A DNA stretch of 37,306 nucleotides, taken from positions 1 through 37,306 of the forward strand of contig NZ_BCNF01000092.1 in NCBI RefSeq assembly GCF_001485495.1, given 5' to 3'. A program made the position numbers and the translations under genes. Origin of the DNA: Gordonia desulfuricans NBRC 100010. Lineage in GTDB: Bacteria > Actinomycetota > Actinomycetes > Mycobacteriales > Mycobacteriaceae. The notes below the pieces were generated by a model, which saw nothing but the letters and a program-made list of their open reading frames with translations, did no database searches and was not told the origin of the DNA. Shown here in pieces: positions 8,447 to 16,208 of the stretch (position 1 is its first letter; each line of letters opens with the position of its first letter).

Positions 8447-9592
8447 ATGGAACTGACCCAGGAATACACCGACCTGATCCACACCGTGCGCGACTTCGCG
8501 CAGTCGGTGGTGGCACCGGTCGCCGCGAAACACGATGCCGAACACAGCTTCCCGTACGAGGTCGTCGCCCAGATGGGCAAGATGGGGCTGTTCGGCCTGC
8601 CCTTCCCCGAGGAGCACGGCGGCATGGGCGGCGACTACTTTGCCCTCGCCCTGGCCCTGGAGGAACTCGGCAAGGTGGACCAGTCGGTGGCGATCACCCT
8701 CGAGGCCGGGGTGAGCCTGGGCGCCATGCCGATCCACAAGTACGGCACACCCGAACAGAAGGAACGCTGGCTGTCCGACCTCACCTCCGGGGCCGCCCTC
8801 GCCGGATTCGGGCTCACCGAGCCCGGGGCCGGCTCGGACGCCGGGGCCACCGCCACCACCGCCGTCGACGACGGGGACTCGTGGGTCGTCAACGGCGCCA
8901 AGCAGTTCATCACCAACTCCGGCACCGACATCACCTCGCTGGTCACCGTCACCGCCGTGACCGGTACCAAAGACGATGGCCGCAAGGAGATCTCGACCAT
9001 CATCGTGCCGGCGGGCACGCCTGGATTCACCGCCGAACCGGCCTACAACAAGGTCGGCTGGAATGCCTCGGACACCCATCCGCTGACCTTCGTCGACGTC
9101 CGCGTACCCAAGGAGAACCTGCTCGGGGAGCGTGGTCGCGGCTACGCCAACTTCCTGTCGATCCTCGACGAGGGACGCGTCGCGATCGCCGCACTCGCCA
9201 CCGGTGCCGCGCAGGGCTGCGTCGACGAGAGCATCAAGTACGCCAAGGAGCGACAGTCGTTCGGCCGCCCGATCGGCGAATACCAGTCGGTCTCGTTCGC
9301 GATCGCCCGGATGGAGGCGCGCGCCCATGTCGCCCGGACCGCCTACTACGATGCGGCGGCGAAGATGCTGGCGGGCAAGCCGTTCAAGAAGGAGGCCTCG
9401 ATCGCCAAGATGATCGCCAGCGAGGCCGCGATGGACAATGCCCGCATGGCCACCCAGATCCACGGCGGCTACGGGTTCATGAACGAGTACCCGGTGGCGC
9501 GACACTACCGCGACTCCAAGATCCTCGAGATCGGTGAGGGCACCACCGAGGTGCAGCTCATGCTGATCGCCCGCGAGCTGGGCTTCGCATGA
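8447..9592 (+). CDS. fadE19: Acyl-CoA dehydrogenase (FadE19-like)
   Basis: 381 residues, typical of the FAD-dependent acyl-CoA dehydrogenase family. By context it would oxidise isovaleryl-CoA to 3-methylcrotonyl-CoA, the substrate of the carboxylase encoded just upstream. GFGLTEPGAGSDAG (about 121-134) and QIHGGYGFMNEYPVARHYRD (about 340-359) are the two family signatures. The catalytic glutamate is at the common position near the C-terminus (GEGTTE). Human isovaleryl-CoA dehydrogenase instead has Ala there and uses a Glu on another helix; that helix here reads LDEGRV, with Gly where the enzyme-specific Glu would be. Substrate range may therefore be broader. The ATG at 8447 follows GGAACGGAG. 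A 58-bp gap separates it from accA1, and its stop overlaps the next start by 4 bp. Confidence 0.9.
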   Translation: MELTQEYTDLIHTVRDFAQSVVAPVAAKHDAEHSFPYEVVAQMGKMGLFGLPFPEEHGGMGGDYFALALALEELGKVDQSVAITLEAGVSLGAMPIHKYGTPEQKERWLSDLTSGAALAGFGLTEPGAGSDAGATATTAVDDGDSWVVNGAKQFITNSGTDITSLVTVTAVTGTKDDGRKEISTIIVPAGTPGFTAEPAYNKVGWNASDTHPLTFVDVRVPKENLLGERGRGYANFLSILDEGRVAIAALATGAAQGCVDESIKYAKERQSFGRPIGEYQSVSFAIARMEARAHVARTAYYDAAAKMLAGKPFKKEASIAKMIASEAAMDNARMATQIHGGYGFMNEYPVARHYRDSKILEIGEGTTEVQLMLIARELGFA

Positions 9593-10107
9593 GCACCGGC
9601 GAGATCGGCACCGCCGCGGGCGCCCCGATCCGGATCACCCAGCGCGGACTGTGGTTCGAGGAGTTCGCCGAGGGCACGGTCTACGAGCACCGGCCCGGCC
9701 GTACCGTCACCGAGGCCGACAACGTCCTGTTCACCACACTCACGATGAACACCCAGGCATTGCACCTCGACGCCGCATGGTCGGCCACCCAGCCCGGCTT
9801 CGACGGTCAGCGGCTGATCAACTCGATGTTCACCCTGTCGACCATCGTCGGGCTGTCGGTGTCGCAGCTCACCCAGGGCACGCTGGTGGCCAACCTCGGT
9901 TTCAGCGAGGTCGCCTTTCCCGCACCGCTGTTCGCCGGGGACACGATCTACGCCGAGACCGAGTGCACCGGAAAACGCGAATCCCGGTCCCGTCCCGGTG
10001 AGGGCGTGGTGAACTTGGTCCACGTCGGCCGTAACCAGCACGGGCAGGTCGTGGCGCGCGCCGCCCGGGCCACCCTCGTCCGCAAACGCCCCACCGAGGA
10101 GTCCTGA
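9589..10107 (+). CDS. MaoC-like hydratase, (R)-specific (Rv2499c-like)
   Basis: 172 residues, single hot-dog fold of the MaoC/(R)-enoyl-CoA hydratase class. The region TMNTQALHLD (about 52-61) corresponds to the hydratase-2 motif with H59 and D61. The M. tuberculosis orthologue Rv2499c acts with the CitE-type lyase in leucine and itaconate breakdown. By analogy this protein would hydrate 3-methylglutaconyl-CoA to (R)-HMG-CoA (or itaconyl-CoA to citramalyl-CoA), replacing the crotonase-type hydratase of the mitochondrial route. The start overlaps the fadE stop (ATGA) and the next gene begins 4 bp after its stop, so it is tightly coupled. Family assignment is firm; the substrate is inferred from context. 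Confidence 0.87.
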   Translation: MSTGEIGTAAGAPIRITQRGLWFEEFAEGTVYEHRPGRTVTEADNVLFTTLTMNTQALHLDAAWSATQPGFDGQRLINSMFTLSTIVGLSVSQLTQGTLVANLGFSEVAFPAPLFAGDTIYAETECTGKRESRSRPGEGVVNLVHVGRNQHGQVVARAARATLVRKRPTEES

Positions 10108-10111
10108 CGTC

Positions 10112-10975
10112 ATGACGACGCCGAACACCGTCGAATCCCTCGAACATTCCTGGATGCCACCGGGACCGGCCATGCTGTTCTGTCCGGCCGACCGGCCCGA
10201 GCGGTACATCAAGGCCGCCGAGAGGGCCGACGTGGTGATCCTCGACCTCGAGGACGCGGTGTCGCCGGACAACCGCGACGACGCCCGCGCGGCGCTGATC
10301 GCCCACCCGCTCGACCCCGATCGCACCGTCGTCCGGATCAATCCGGCCGGCACCCGCGATCACGCCCGTGATCTGGCCGCCCTCACCGACACCCACTACC
10401 GGGTGGTGATGCAGGCGAAGGCCGAGACACCGGAGACGATCACCGCACACGGCCTGCAGACCATCGCGCTCGTCGAGACCCCGCTCGGGGTGGTGGCCGC
10501 CAACCAGATCGCCGCGGCGGTCAACTGCATCGGATTGATGTGGGGTGCCGAAGACCTCGTGGCCGGGCTCGGCGGCAAGTCCAGCCGCTTCGGTCCCGGT
10601 GAACCCGACCCGGGCACCTATCGCGACGTCGCCCGCTATGCCCGTGCCCAGGTCCGGCTGGCCGCGGCGGCCACCGGCAAGTTCGCCGTGGACGCCGTGC
10701 ACCTGGACTTCCGTGACGAGGCCGGGCTGGTCGCCGAGGTGACCGATGCGGTCGCACTCGGCTACGCCGCCACCGCCTGCATCCACCCGTCACAGGTGCC
10801 GACCATCCGTGCCGGCTATCAGCCGACCGACGACGAGATCGCATGGGCGCGACGCGTCGTCGACGGCTCCGAGGAGTTCCACGGCGGTGTGTTCAGCATC
10901 GACGGACAGATGATCGACGGCCCGGTACTGCGCCAGGCCGAGGCGGTGCTCTCCCGCGCCGCCGCCACCCCCTGA
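10112..10975 (+). CDS. citE: CitE-like beta-hydroxyacyl-CoA lyase (Rv2498c-like)
   Basis: 287 residues, TIM-barrel of the HpcH/HpaI-CitE family. Visible family signatures are ILDLEDAV (about 43-50, Mg ligand), VRINP (about 73-77), ALVETPLG (about 118-125, Mg-binding Glu), GAEDLV (about 143) and CIHPSQV near 226. There is no citrate lyase alpha or gamma subunit nearby, so this is a stand-alone CitE. Rv2498c has been shown to split (R)-HMG-CoA and (S)-citramalyl-CoA; the same role fits here and would give acetyl-CoA plus acetoacetate, the substrate of the synthetase at the end of the operon. GAGGAGT upstream is a good ribosome binding site. Confidence 0.9.
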   Translation: MTTPNTVESLEHSWMPPGPAMLFCPADRPERYIKAAERADVVILDLEDAVSPDNRDDARAALIAHPLDPDRTVVRINPAGTRDHARDLAALTDTHYRVVMQAKAETPETITAHGLQTIALVETPLGVVAANQIAAAVNCIGLMWGAEDLVAGLGGKSSRFGPGEPDPGTYRDVARYARAQVRLAAAATGKFAVDAVHLDFRDEAGLVAEVTDAVALGYAATACIHPSQVPTIRAGYQPTDDEIAWARRVVDGSEEFHGGVFSIDGQMIDGPVLRQAEAVLSRAAATP

Positions 10976-11023
10976 CCCACCCGACCGCCGGAACGTACTG
11001 GCACACAGAGGAAGTGAACCAGA

Positions 11024-12667
11024 ATGACCGAACTGTCCCACGCCCGTGGGGAATCCGAGCCCGCACTGTTGGGTGAGACCATCGGGCAGACCCTGGCGCG
11101 CACGACGGCCGCCTTCGGTGACCGCCTCGCCCTGGTCGACGCGCCCGCCCGGCGTCAGTGGACCTACACCGAGTTCCGGCGCGATGTGCTGGCCCTGGCC
11201 GCAGGTCTGCTGCGACTCGGCGTCGCCGCCGGTGACCGGGTGGGTCTCTGGTCACCCAACCGAGCCGAGTGGGTGCTCACCCAGTACGCCACCGCCGAGA
11301 TCGGCGCGATCCTGGTGAACCTGAACCCGGCCTATCGTCAGCACGAGCTCGAGTACGCGCTGATCCAGTCGGGTAGCAGTGTGGTCTTCGCCGCCGAACG
11401 GTACAAGGACTCCGACTACGCCGGCATGCTCGACGCGGCACGCCCGCAGGCCCCGGAGCTGGGCACGGTGGTGCTGTTCGAGTCGCCGGAGTGGGCCGAT
11501 GCCAACCGGGAGGCGTCGGCCGACGAGCTCGACGCCGTGGCCGCCCGCGCCGCAACGCTGACCGCCGACGATGCGATCAACATCCAGTACACCTCGGGCA
11601 CAACCGGTTTCCCCAAGGGTGCCACGCTCACGCACCGCAACATCGGCAACAACGGGTATCTGGTGGGGGAGTTGCTGAACTACTCCGAGGCCGACGCGAT
11701 CTGCATCCCGGTGCCGTTCTACCACTGCTTCGGGATGGTGATGGGAAATCTCGCGGCCACCAGTCATGGTGCGGCCATGGTGATCCCGGCGCCGACCTTC
11801 GACCCGGAGGCCACCCTGGCCGCCGTCGCCGAGTACGGCTGCACCAGCCTGTACGGGGTACCGACGATGTTCATCGCCGAGCTCGCCCTGCTCGATGCGG
11901 GTGCCGACCACGACCTGTCGACCCTGCGCACCGGTGTCATGGCCGGGTCCCCCTGCCCGGAGTCGGTGATGCGGCAGGTGGTCGACCGGATGCACATGAG
12001 CGAGGTGTCGATCTGCTACGGCATGACCGAGACGTCCCCGGTGTCCACCCAGACCCGCGTCGACGACACACTGGAACTGCGTGTCACCACCGTCGGCCGG
12101 GTCGGGCCGCACCTGGAGATCTCGGTGGTCGACCCGATGACCGGCGAGATCCTGCCGCGCGGTACGACCGGTGAGTTCTGCACTCGTGGTTACAGTGTGA
12201 TGCAAGGATATTGGAACGATCCGGAGAAGACCGCCGAGGCGCTGCGGCATGCGCCGGGCGATGCCGACGGGCAACCGTGGATGCGTACCGGAGACCTCGC
12301 GGTGATGGATCCGAACGGCTATGTGCGGATCACCGGCCGGATCAAGGACATGGTGATCCGGGGTGGCGAGAACATCTATCCGCGGGAGATCGAGGAGTTC
12401 CTCTACACCCATCCCGACATCCTCGACGCACAGGTGATCGGTGTTCCCGACACCACCTACGGCGAGGAACTGATGGCGTGGATCCGGATGCGTGACGGCG
12501 CACTCGAACTGACTGCCGAGGACGTGCGTGCGTTCGCCACCGGCAAGATCGCCCGCCACAAGATCCCGCGATATGTGCACGTCGTCAAGGAGTTCCCGAT
12601 GACGGTGACCGGTAAGGTACGCAAGGTACAGATGCGCGAGGAAGCCGTCGAGATCCTGGGGTTGTAG
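11024..12667 (+). CDS. fadD35: Acyl-CoA synthetase, AMP-binding (FadD35-like)
   Basis: 547 residues, ANL superfamily adenylate-forming enzyme. It activates a carboxylic acid with ATP to an acyl-adenylate and then an acyl-CoA. YTSGTTGFPKGATLTH near 188-203 is the P-loop-like A3 core, YGMTETSPVS is A5, RTGDLAVMD is the hinge-region A7, and GRIKDMVIRGGENIYP is A8. The C-terminal VTGKVRKVQM carries the catalytic lysine. Start ATG at 11024 follows GAGGAAG. A 48-bp gap separates it from citE, and its stop is 2 bp from the next gene. FadD35 is the corresponding gene in the M. tuberculosis operon. The substrate is unknown; free isovalerate, itaconate or other short branched acids would suit the pathway, but that is a guess. 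Confidence 0.88.
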   Translation: MTELSHARGESEPALLGETIGQTLARTTAAFGDRLALVDAPARRQWTYTEFRRDVLALAAGLLRLGVAAGDRVGLWSPNRAEWVLTQYATAEIGAILVNLNPAYRQHELEYALIQSGSSVVFAAERYKDSDYAGMLDAARPQAPELGTVVLFESPEWADANREASADELDAVAARAATLTADDAINIQYTSGTTGFPKGATLTHRNIGNNGYLVGELLNYSEADAICIPVPFYHCFGMVMGNLAATSHGAAMVIPAPTFDPEATLAAVAEYGCTSLYGVPTMFIAELALLDAGADHDLSTLRTGVMAGSPCPESVMRQVVDRMHMSEVSICYGMTETSPVSTQTRVDDTLELRVTTVGRVGPHLEISVVDPMTGEILPRGTTGEFCTRGYSVMQGYWNDPEKTAEALRHAPGDADGQPWMRTGDLAVMDPNGYVRITGRIKDMVIRGGENIYPREIEEFLYTHPDILDAQVIGVPDTTYGEELMAWIRMRDGALELTAEDVRAFATGKIARHKIPRYVHVVKEFPMTVTGKVRKVQMREEAVEILGL

Positions 12668-12669
12668 CG

Positions 12670-14676
12670 ATGAGCGGTGAGACCGGTTCGACGACGCCGT
12701 CGCGGCGGACGCAGATGGATGCGTTCGGCGACCGCGTGGCAGAGGATTTCGGTGTCACCACCGACGGCTACGACGAGCTGTGGACGTGGTCGGTGACCCA
12801 TCCGGCCCGGTTCTGGCGTGCGGTCTGGCAGTTCTTCGATCTCGACGCGATCGCCGGGCCGCTCGCCGACGGCGACGACGCGGTGCTGGCGTCGGCACAG
12901 ATGCCCGGGGCGCGGTGGTTCCCCGGTGTCCGCCTCAACTACGTCGACGCGATCCTGCGGCACGGCCACGCGGCCGGTGCCGATGCAACCGCCGACCGTC
13001 CGGCGATCATCGGCGTCGACGAGGACGGGGTGCGCACCGAGATCACCTGGCGGGCGCTGCCGGGTCTGGTCGGCGCCTTCGCCGCCACCCTCCGCGAACT
13101 GGGGGTGACCGAGGGCGACGTGGTCGCCGGCTACCTGCCCGACATCGGCGAGGCGGTCGTCGCATTCCTGGGGGCGGCGTCGCTCGGGGCGATCTGGTCG
13201 GGATGCGGCCAGGACTATGCACCGGCCGGGGCGGCCGGCCGGCTCGCGCAACTGGCGCCCAAGGTCCTGGTCACCGCCGACGGCTACCGGTACAACGGTA
13301 AGGACATCGACAAATGCGCCGACAGCGCCGAACTCGCCGCGTCGCTGCCCGGTCTGGTCGGACACATCGTCGTCGGCGATCCCACCCGGCAGCCCGCGGG
13401 TATCGCCCGGGTGCTCTCCTACCACGACGCGGTGGCGCCGGGACGTGCGCCGGTGGCACCGGTGCCGGTGGACTTCGACCATCCGCTGTGGGTGCTGTTC
13501 AGTTCGGGGACCACCGGCCGGCCCAAGGGAATCGTGCACGGACACGGCGGGGTGGTACTCGAACACCTCAAGGCGGCCGGACTGCACGCCGACCTCGACG
13601 CCGGTGACGTCTTCTTCTGGCAGACCGCACTGAGCTGGATGATGTGGAACTATCAGATCGCCGGACTGCTGTGCGGGTCGACCATCGTCTGCTACAGCGG
13701 TTCTGCGCTCCACCCCGACGCCGACCGGCTCTGGCGCGTCGTCGCCGACGAGAAGGTCACCTGGTTCGGGACCAGTCCGGGCCAGCTCCAGGCGTCCCGC
13801 AAGGCGGGCCTGGTTCCCGGACGTGACCACGACCTGTCGGCACTGCGCACCATCGGCAGCACCGGATCCTCGCTCGCCGGTGACCTGTTCGACTGGATCG
13901 ACACCACGGTGGCACCGGGACTGCCGGTCTCGTCGATCAGCGGTGGTACCGACGTCGTCACCGCGTTCGCCGGCGGATCGGTGGGGGTGCCGGTGGTGGC
14001 CGGAGAACTCTCGGTGCGCTATCTCGGTGTGGCACTGGAGAGCTGGGCGCCCGACACCACCCCGCTGATCGGGGAGGTGGGCGAGATGGTGATCACCGCA
14101 CCGATGCCGTCCATGCCGGTGGGATTCTGGCAGGACGACGACGGAGTGCGTTATCGCGCAGCCTATTTCGACCATCATTGGACCGGGGACGGGGCCGGTC
14201 GTACGCCTGTGTGGCGGCACGGCGACTGGGTGACGGTGACCGACCGGGGCTCCCTGGTGATCCATGGCCGCAGCGATGCCACGTTGAACCGCAACGGGAT
14301 CCGGATGGGCTCGGCCGACATCTACGAGGTCGTCGAGGGGATCGACGAGATCGCCGAGGCCTTCGTGCTCGGCGTCGACGGACCCGACGGTGCCTACTGG
14401 ATGCCGCTGTTCGTCACACTCGTCGGCACGGCCGAGGTCGACGACGAACTCACCGCCCGGATCGCCCGCGAGATCCGGACACGACTGTCGCCCCGGCACG
14501 TACCCGACGAGGTGATCGCGGCCCCGGGAATCCCGCACACGCGCACCGGCAAGAAGCTGGAGGTGCCGGTGACCTCGATCCTGGCCGGACGTCCCGTCGA
14601 CATCGATCCGCGGTCGATCGACGACCCGGCCCTGATCGGGTGGTACTCGCAGCGAGGTGCCGAACACCGATGGTGA
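12670..14676 (+). CDS. Acetoacetate-CoA ligase (acetoacetyl-CoA synthetase)
   Basis: 668 residues, close to the roughly 650 of acetoacetyl-CoA synthetases. It turns acetoacetate, ATP and CoA into acetoacetyl-CoA. An acetyl-CoA-synthetase-like N-terminal cap is present (WSVTHPARFWRAVWQFFD near 38-55; GARWFPGVRLNYVD near 79-92). The core LFSSGTTGRPKGIVHGHGG lies at about 276-294, and the C-terminal lysine sits in TRTGKKLEVPV near 618-628. It is the last gene of the operon. M. tuberculosis has the CoA-transferase scoAB in its operon instead, so this enzyme probably does the same job, rescuing acetoacetate released by the CitE-type lyase, at the cost of ATP rather than succinyl-CoA. Family is clear; the pathway link is inference from position. 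Confidence 0.9.
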   Translation: MSGETGSTTPSRRTQMDAFGDRVAEDFGVTTDGYDELWTWSVTHPARFWRAVWQFFDLDAIAGPLADGDDAVLASAQMPGARWFPGVRLNYVDAILRHGHAAGADATADRPAIIGVDEDGVRTEITWRALPGLVGAFAATLRELGVTEGDVVAGYLPDIGEAVVAFLGAASLGAIWSGCGQDYAPAGAAGRLAQLAPKVLVTADGYRYNGKDIDKCADSAELAASLPGLVGHIVVGDPTRQPAGIARVLSYHDAVAPGRAPVAPVPVDFDHPLWVLFSSGTTGRPKGIVHGHGGVVLEHLKAAGLHADLDAGDVFFWQTALSWMMWNYQIAGLLCGSTIVCYSGSALHPDADRLWRVVADEKVTWFGTSPGQLQASRKAGLVPGRDHDLSALRTIGSTGSSLAGDLFDWIDTTVAPGLPVSSISGGTDVVTAFAGGSVGVPVVAGELSVRYLGVALESWAPDTTPLIGEVGEMVITAPMPSMPVGFWQDDDGVRYRAAYFDHHWTGDGAGRTPVWRHGDWVTVTDRGSLVIHGRSDATLNRNGIRMGSADIYEVVEGIDEIAEAFVLGVDGPDGAYWMPLFVTLVGTAEVDDELTARIAREIRTRLSPRHVPDEVIAAPGIPHTRTGKKLEVPVTSILAGRPVDIDPRSIDDPALIGWYSQRGAEHRW

Positions 14677-14820
14677 CCTGCGGCGTCGTCGGAGGTGAGC
14701 GCTCGCCGGCCGGTCGGTCCCTGTGACGGACTCGGCAGATGTATTAGCGTGGTCGGCAGTGCGCCCGGGGGCGTGAGACATCGCATGAGTCCGACAATCG
14801 GATCAGTCTGGAGAAATCAG

Positions 14821-15999
14821 ATGACCTATCAATCCGGAGGACCGGGCTACGGGCAGCAGCCCGAGTCGGGGCAGAACTACGGCCAGCAGGGGTACGGCCA
14901 GCAGGGATACGGCGACCAGTCGTACGGGTCGCAGCCCGGATACGGGCAGGAATCGTACGGGCAGCAGGCCGCGGGTCAGCAGCCCTACGGTCAGCAGGGC
15001 TACGGCCAGCAGGATTACGGCCAGCAGGCGCCGGGCCAGCAGGGGTACGGGGCCCAGCAGGGCTACGGCTACGGCCAGCCCGCAGCCGCACCCAAGCAGC
15101 CGTTCGCCGGGGTCCCCCCGATCGTCGCACCGGCGCTGGCCGGCACCATCGGTGTCCTCGGCCTGGTGGTGCTGTTCTGCGGATTCGCCGCGGGCTGGAC
15201 GGTCGACACCGGGCGCGGGTCCGAGTCGATCCGGCTGCTCTCGAGCGACCTCGCCGGCGCCTACGGCGTCGTCGTGCTCGTCGCGGCACTCGCCTTCACC
15301 GCCCTGATCAAGGGATTCCGGGTGGCGCCGCTGGTCGCCGCCGGTGCCACCGCGGGCATGCTCCTGACCATCCTCACCTACGCGGGCGCCGACACCTCCA
15401 GCCAGTTCGGAGTCGAACTGAGCCACGGGGCGGGCGCCATCATCCTGCTCGTGCTGTCGATCCTGAACTTCCTGCTCGCGATCGCATGGCTGCTGATCGA
15501 CCTGGGTGTCCTCAAGACCGCGGGCGTCGAGACCGCCGCCGGATCCGCCGCCGCGACCCCGGCCACCGCAGCCGCTGCGGGCGTCGCCTCCACCCCCGGT
15601 GTGACCTCCACCCCGGGCACCGCTGCGCTGCCGTCGGCCGACGCCGCGACCACCTACGGTGCGGCCCCGTCCTATGGCAGTGAGTCGTCCTATGGGGCCT
15701 CGTCCTACGGGTCCTATGGGGCCGGTTCGACCTACGGTGCGGGCTCGTCGGCCGCCGGGGCCGCGGGCTATGGCTCGCAGCCGGGTGCCGCTCCGACCTA
15801 TGACCCGTCGTCCTACGCCGGCTACGGGCAGGCCCAGCACGCCGCGCCGTCCGGATCCACGTCCGCGTCGGACACCCCGTCGACCCCCGAGACGCCGGGC
15901 GCAGCGGCGAGTCCGCAGGCCGGTGCCGAGGGCGTGCCGGGTGCCGAGGGTGCCACCGCGGTGTTCAAGAAGCCGGAACCGCCCCAGGCCGGCAGCTGA
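14821..15999 (+). CDS. DUF5336 protein, 34 kDa antigenic protein homologue (Rv0954-like)
   Basis: 392 residues. Residues 8-85 are a low-complexity run of YGQQ/GYGQQ-type repeats. Four hydrophobic helices follow at about 104-126, 144-164, 168-186 and 203-229. The tail (about 240-385) is rich in Ala, Ser, Gly, Tyr and Thr (repeated SYG and STPG) and ends in a short charged, proline-rich stretch. Rv0954 has been reported as part of the mycobacterial division complex. Here, as in M. tuberculosis, it sits just before the PerM-like gene and purN-purH. The start at 14821 follows GGAGAAA at 14810-14816. A TATTAG at 14742-14747 is a possible -10. The tail is longer than in the shorter relative at 222-881. 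A hairpin after the stop probably ends its transcript. Confidence 0.88.
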   Translation: MTYQSGGPGYGQQPESGQNYGQQGYGQQGYGDQSYGSQPGYGQESYGQQAAGQQPYGQQGYGQQDYGQQAPGQQGYGAQQGYGYGQPAAAPKQPFAGVPPIVAPALAGTIGVLGLVVLFCGFAAGWTVDTGRGSESIRLLSSDLAGAYGVVVLVAALAFTALIKGFRVAPLVAAGATAGMLLTILTYAGADTSSQFGVELSHGAGAIILLVLSILNFLLAIAWLLIDLGVLKTAGVETAAGSAAATPATAAAAGVASTPGVTSTPGTAALPSADAATTYGAAPSYGSESSYGASSYGSYGAGSTYGAGSSAAGAAGYGSQPGAAPTYDPSSYAGYGQAQHAAPSGSTSASDTPSTPETPGAAASPQAGAEGVPGAEGATAVFKKPEPPQAGS

Positions 16000-16043
16000 C
16001 CACGCGCGCCGGTTGACCCCGCGCGCCACAGATCGATCACCTC

Positions 16044-16075
16044 GGCCCCGGACCCGCCACGTGCGGTCCGGGGCC
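16044..16075 (+). terminator. Hairpin terminator after the DUF5336 gene
   Basis: GGCCCCGGACC (16044-16054) pairs perfectly with GGTCCGGGGCC (16065-16075) across a 10-nt loop, 45 bases after the stop. No U-run follows, as is common in actinobacteria. The remaining space up to the PerM-like gene shows no gene. Confidence 0.6.
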
Positions 16076-16208
16076 GGGGCATGTGATGGGCCGAACCCCG
16101 GGATGCGGACCGGGACCATATCGGACATTCGGTGCGATTGGTCGCTTTCTGGGTTCGGACCGGCGCGTCGGTGTGACCTCAGGAGTCCCACGTGTCACGC
16201 TCGACCCG

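Noticed and set aside
12670..14676. Acetyl-CoA synthetase
   Set aside because: The N-terminal region (GARWFPGVRLNYVD) and the ending match acetoacetate-CoA ligase better, and the operon produces acetoacetate.
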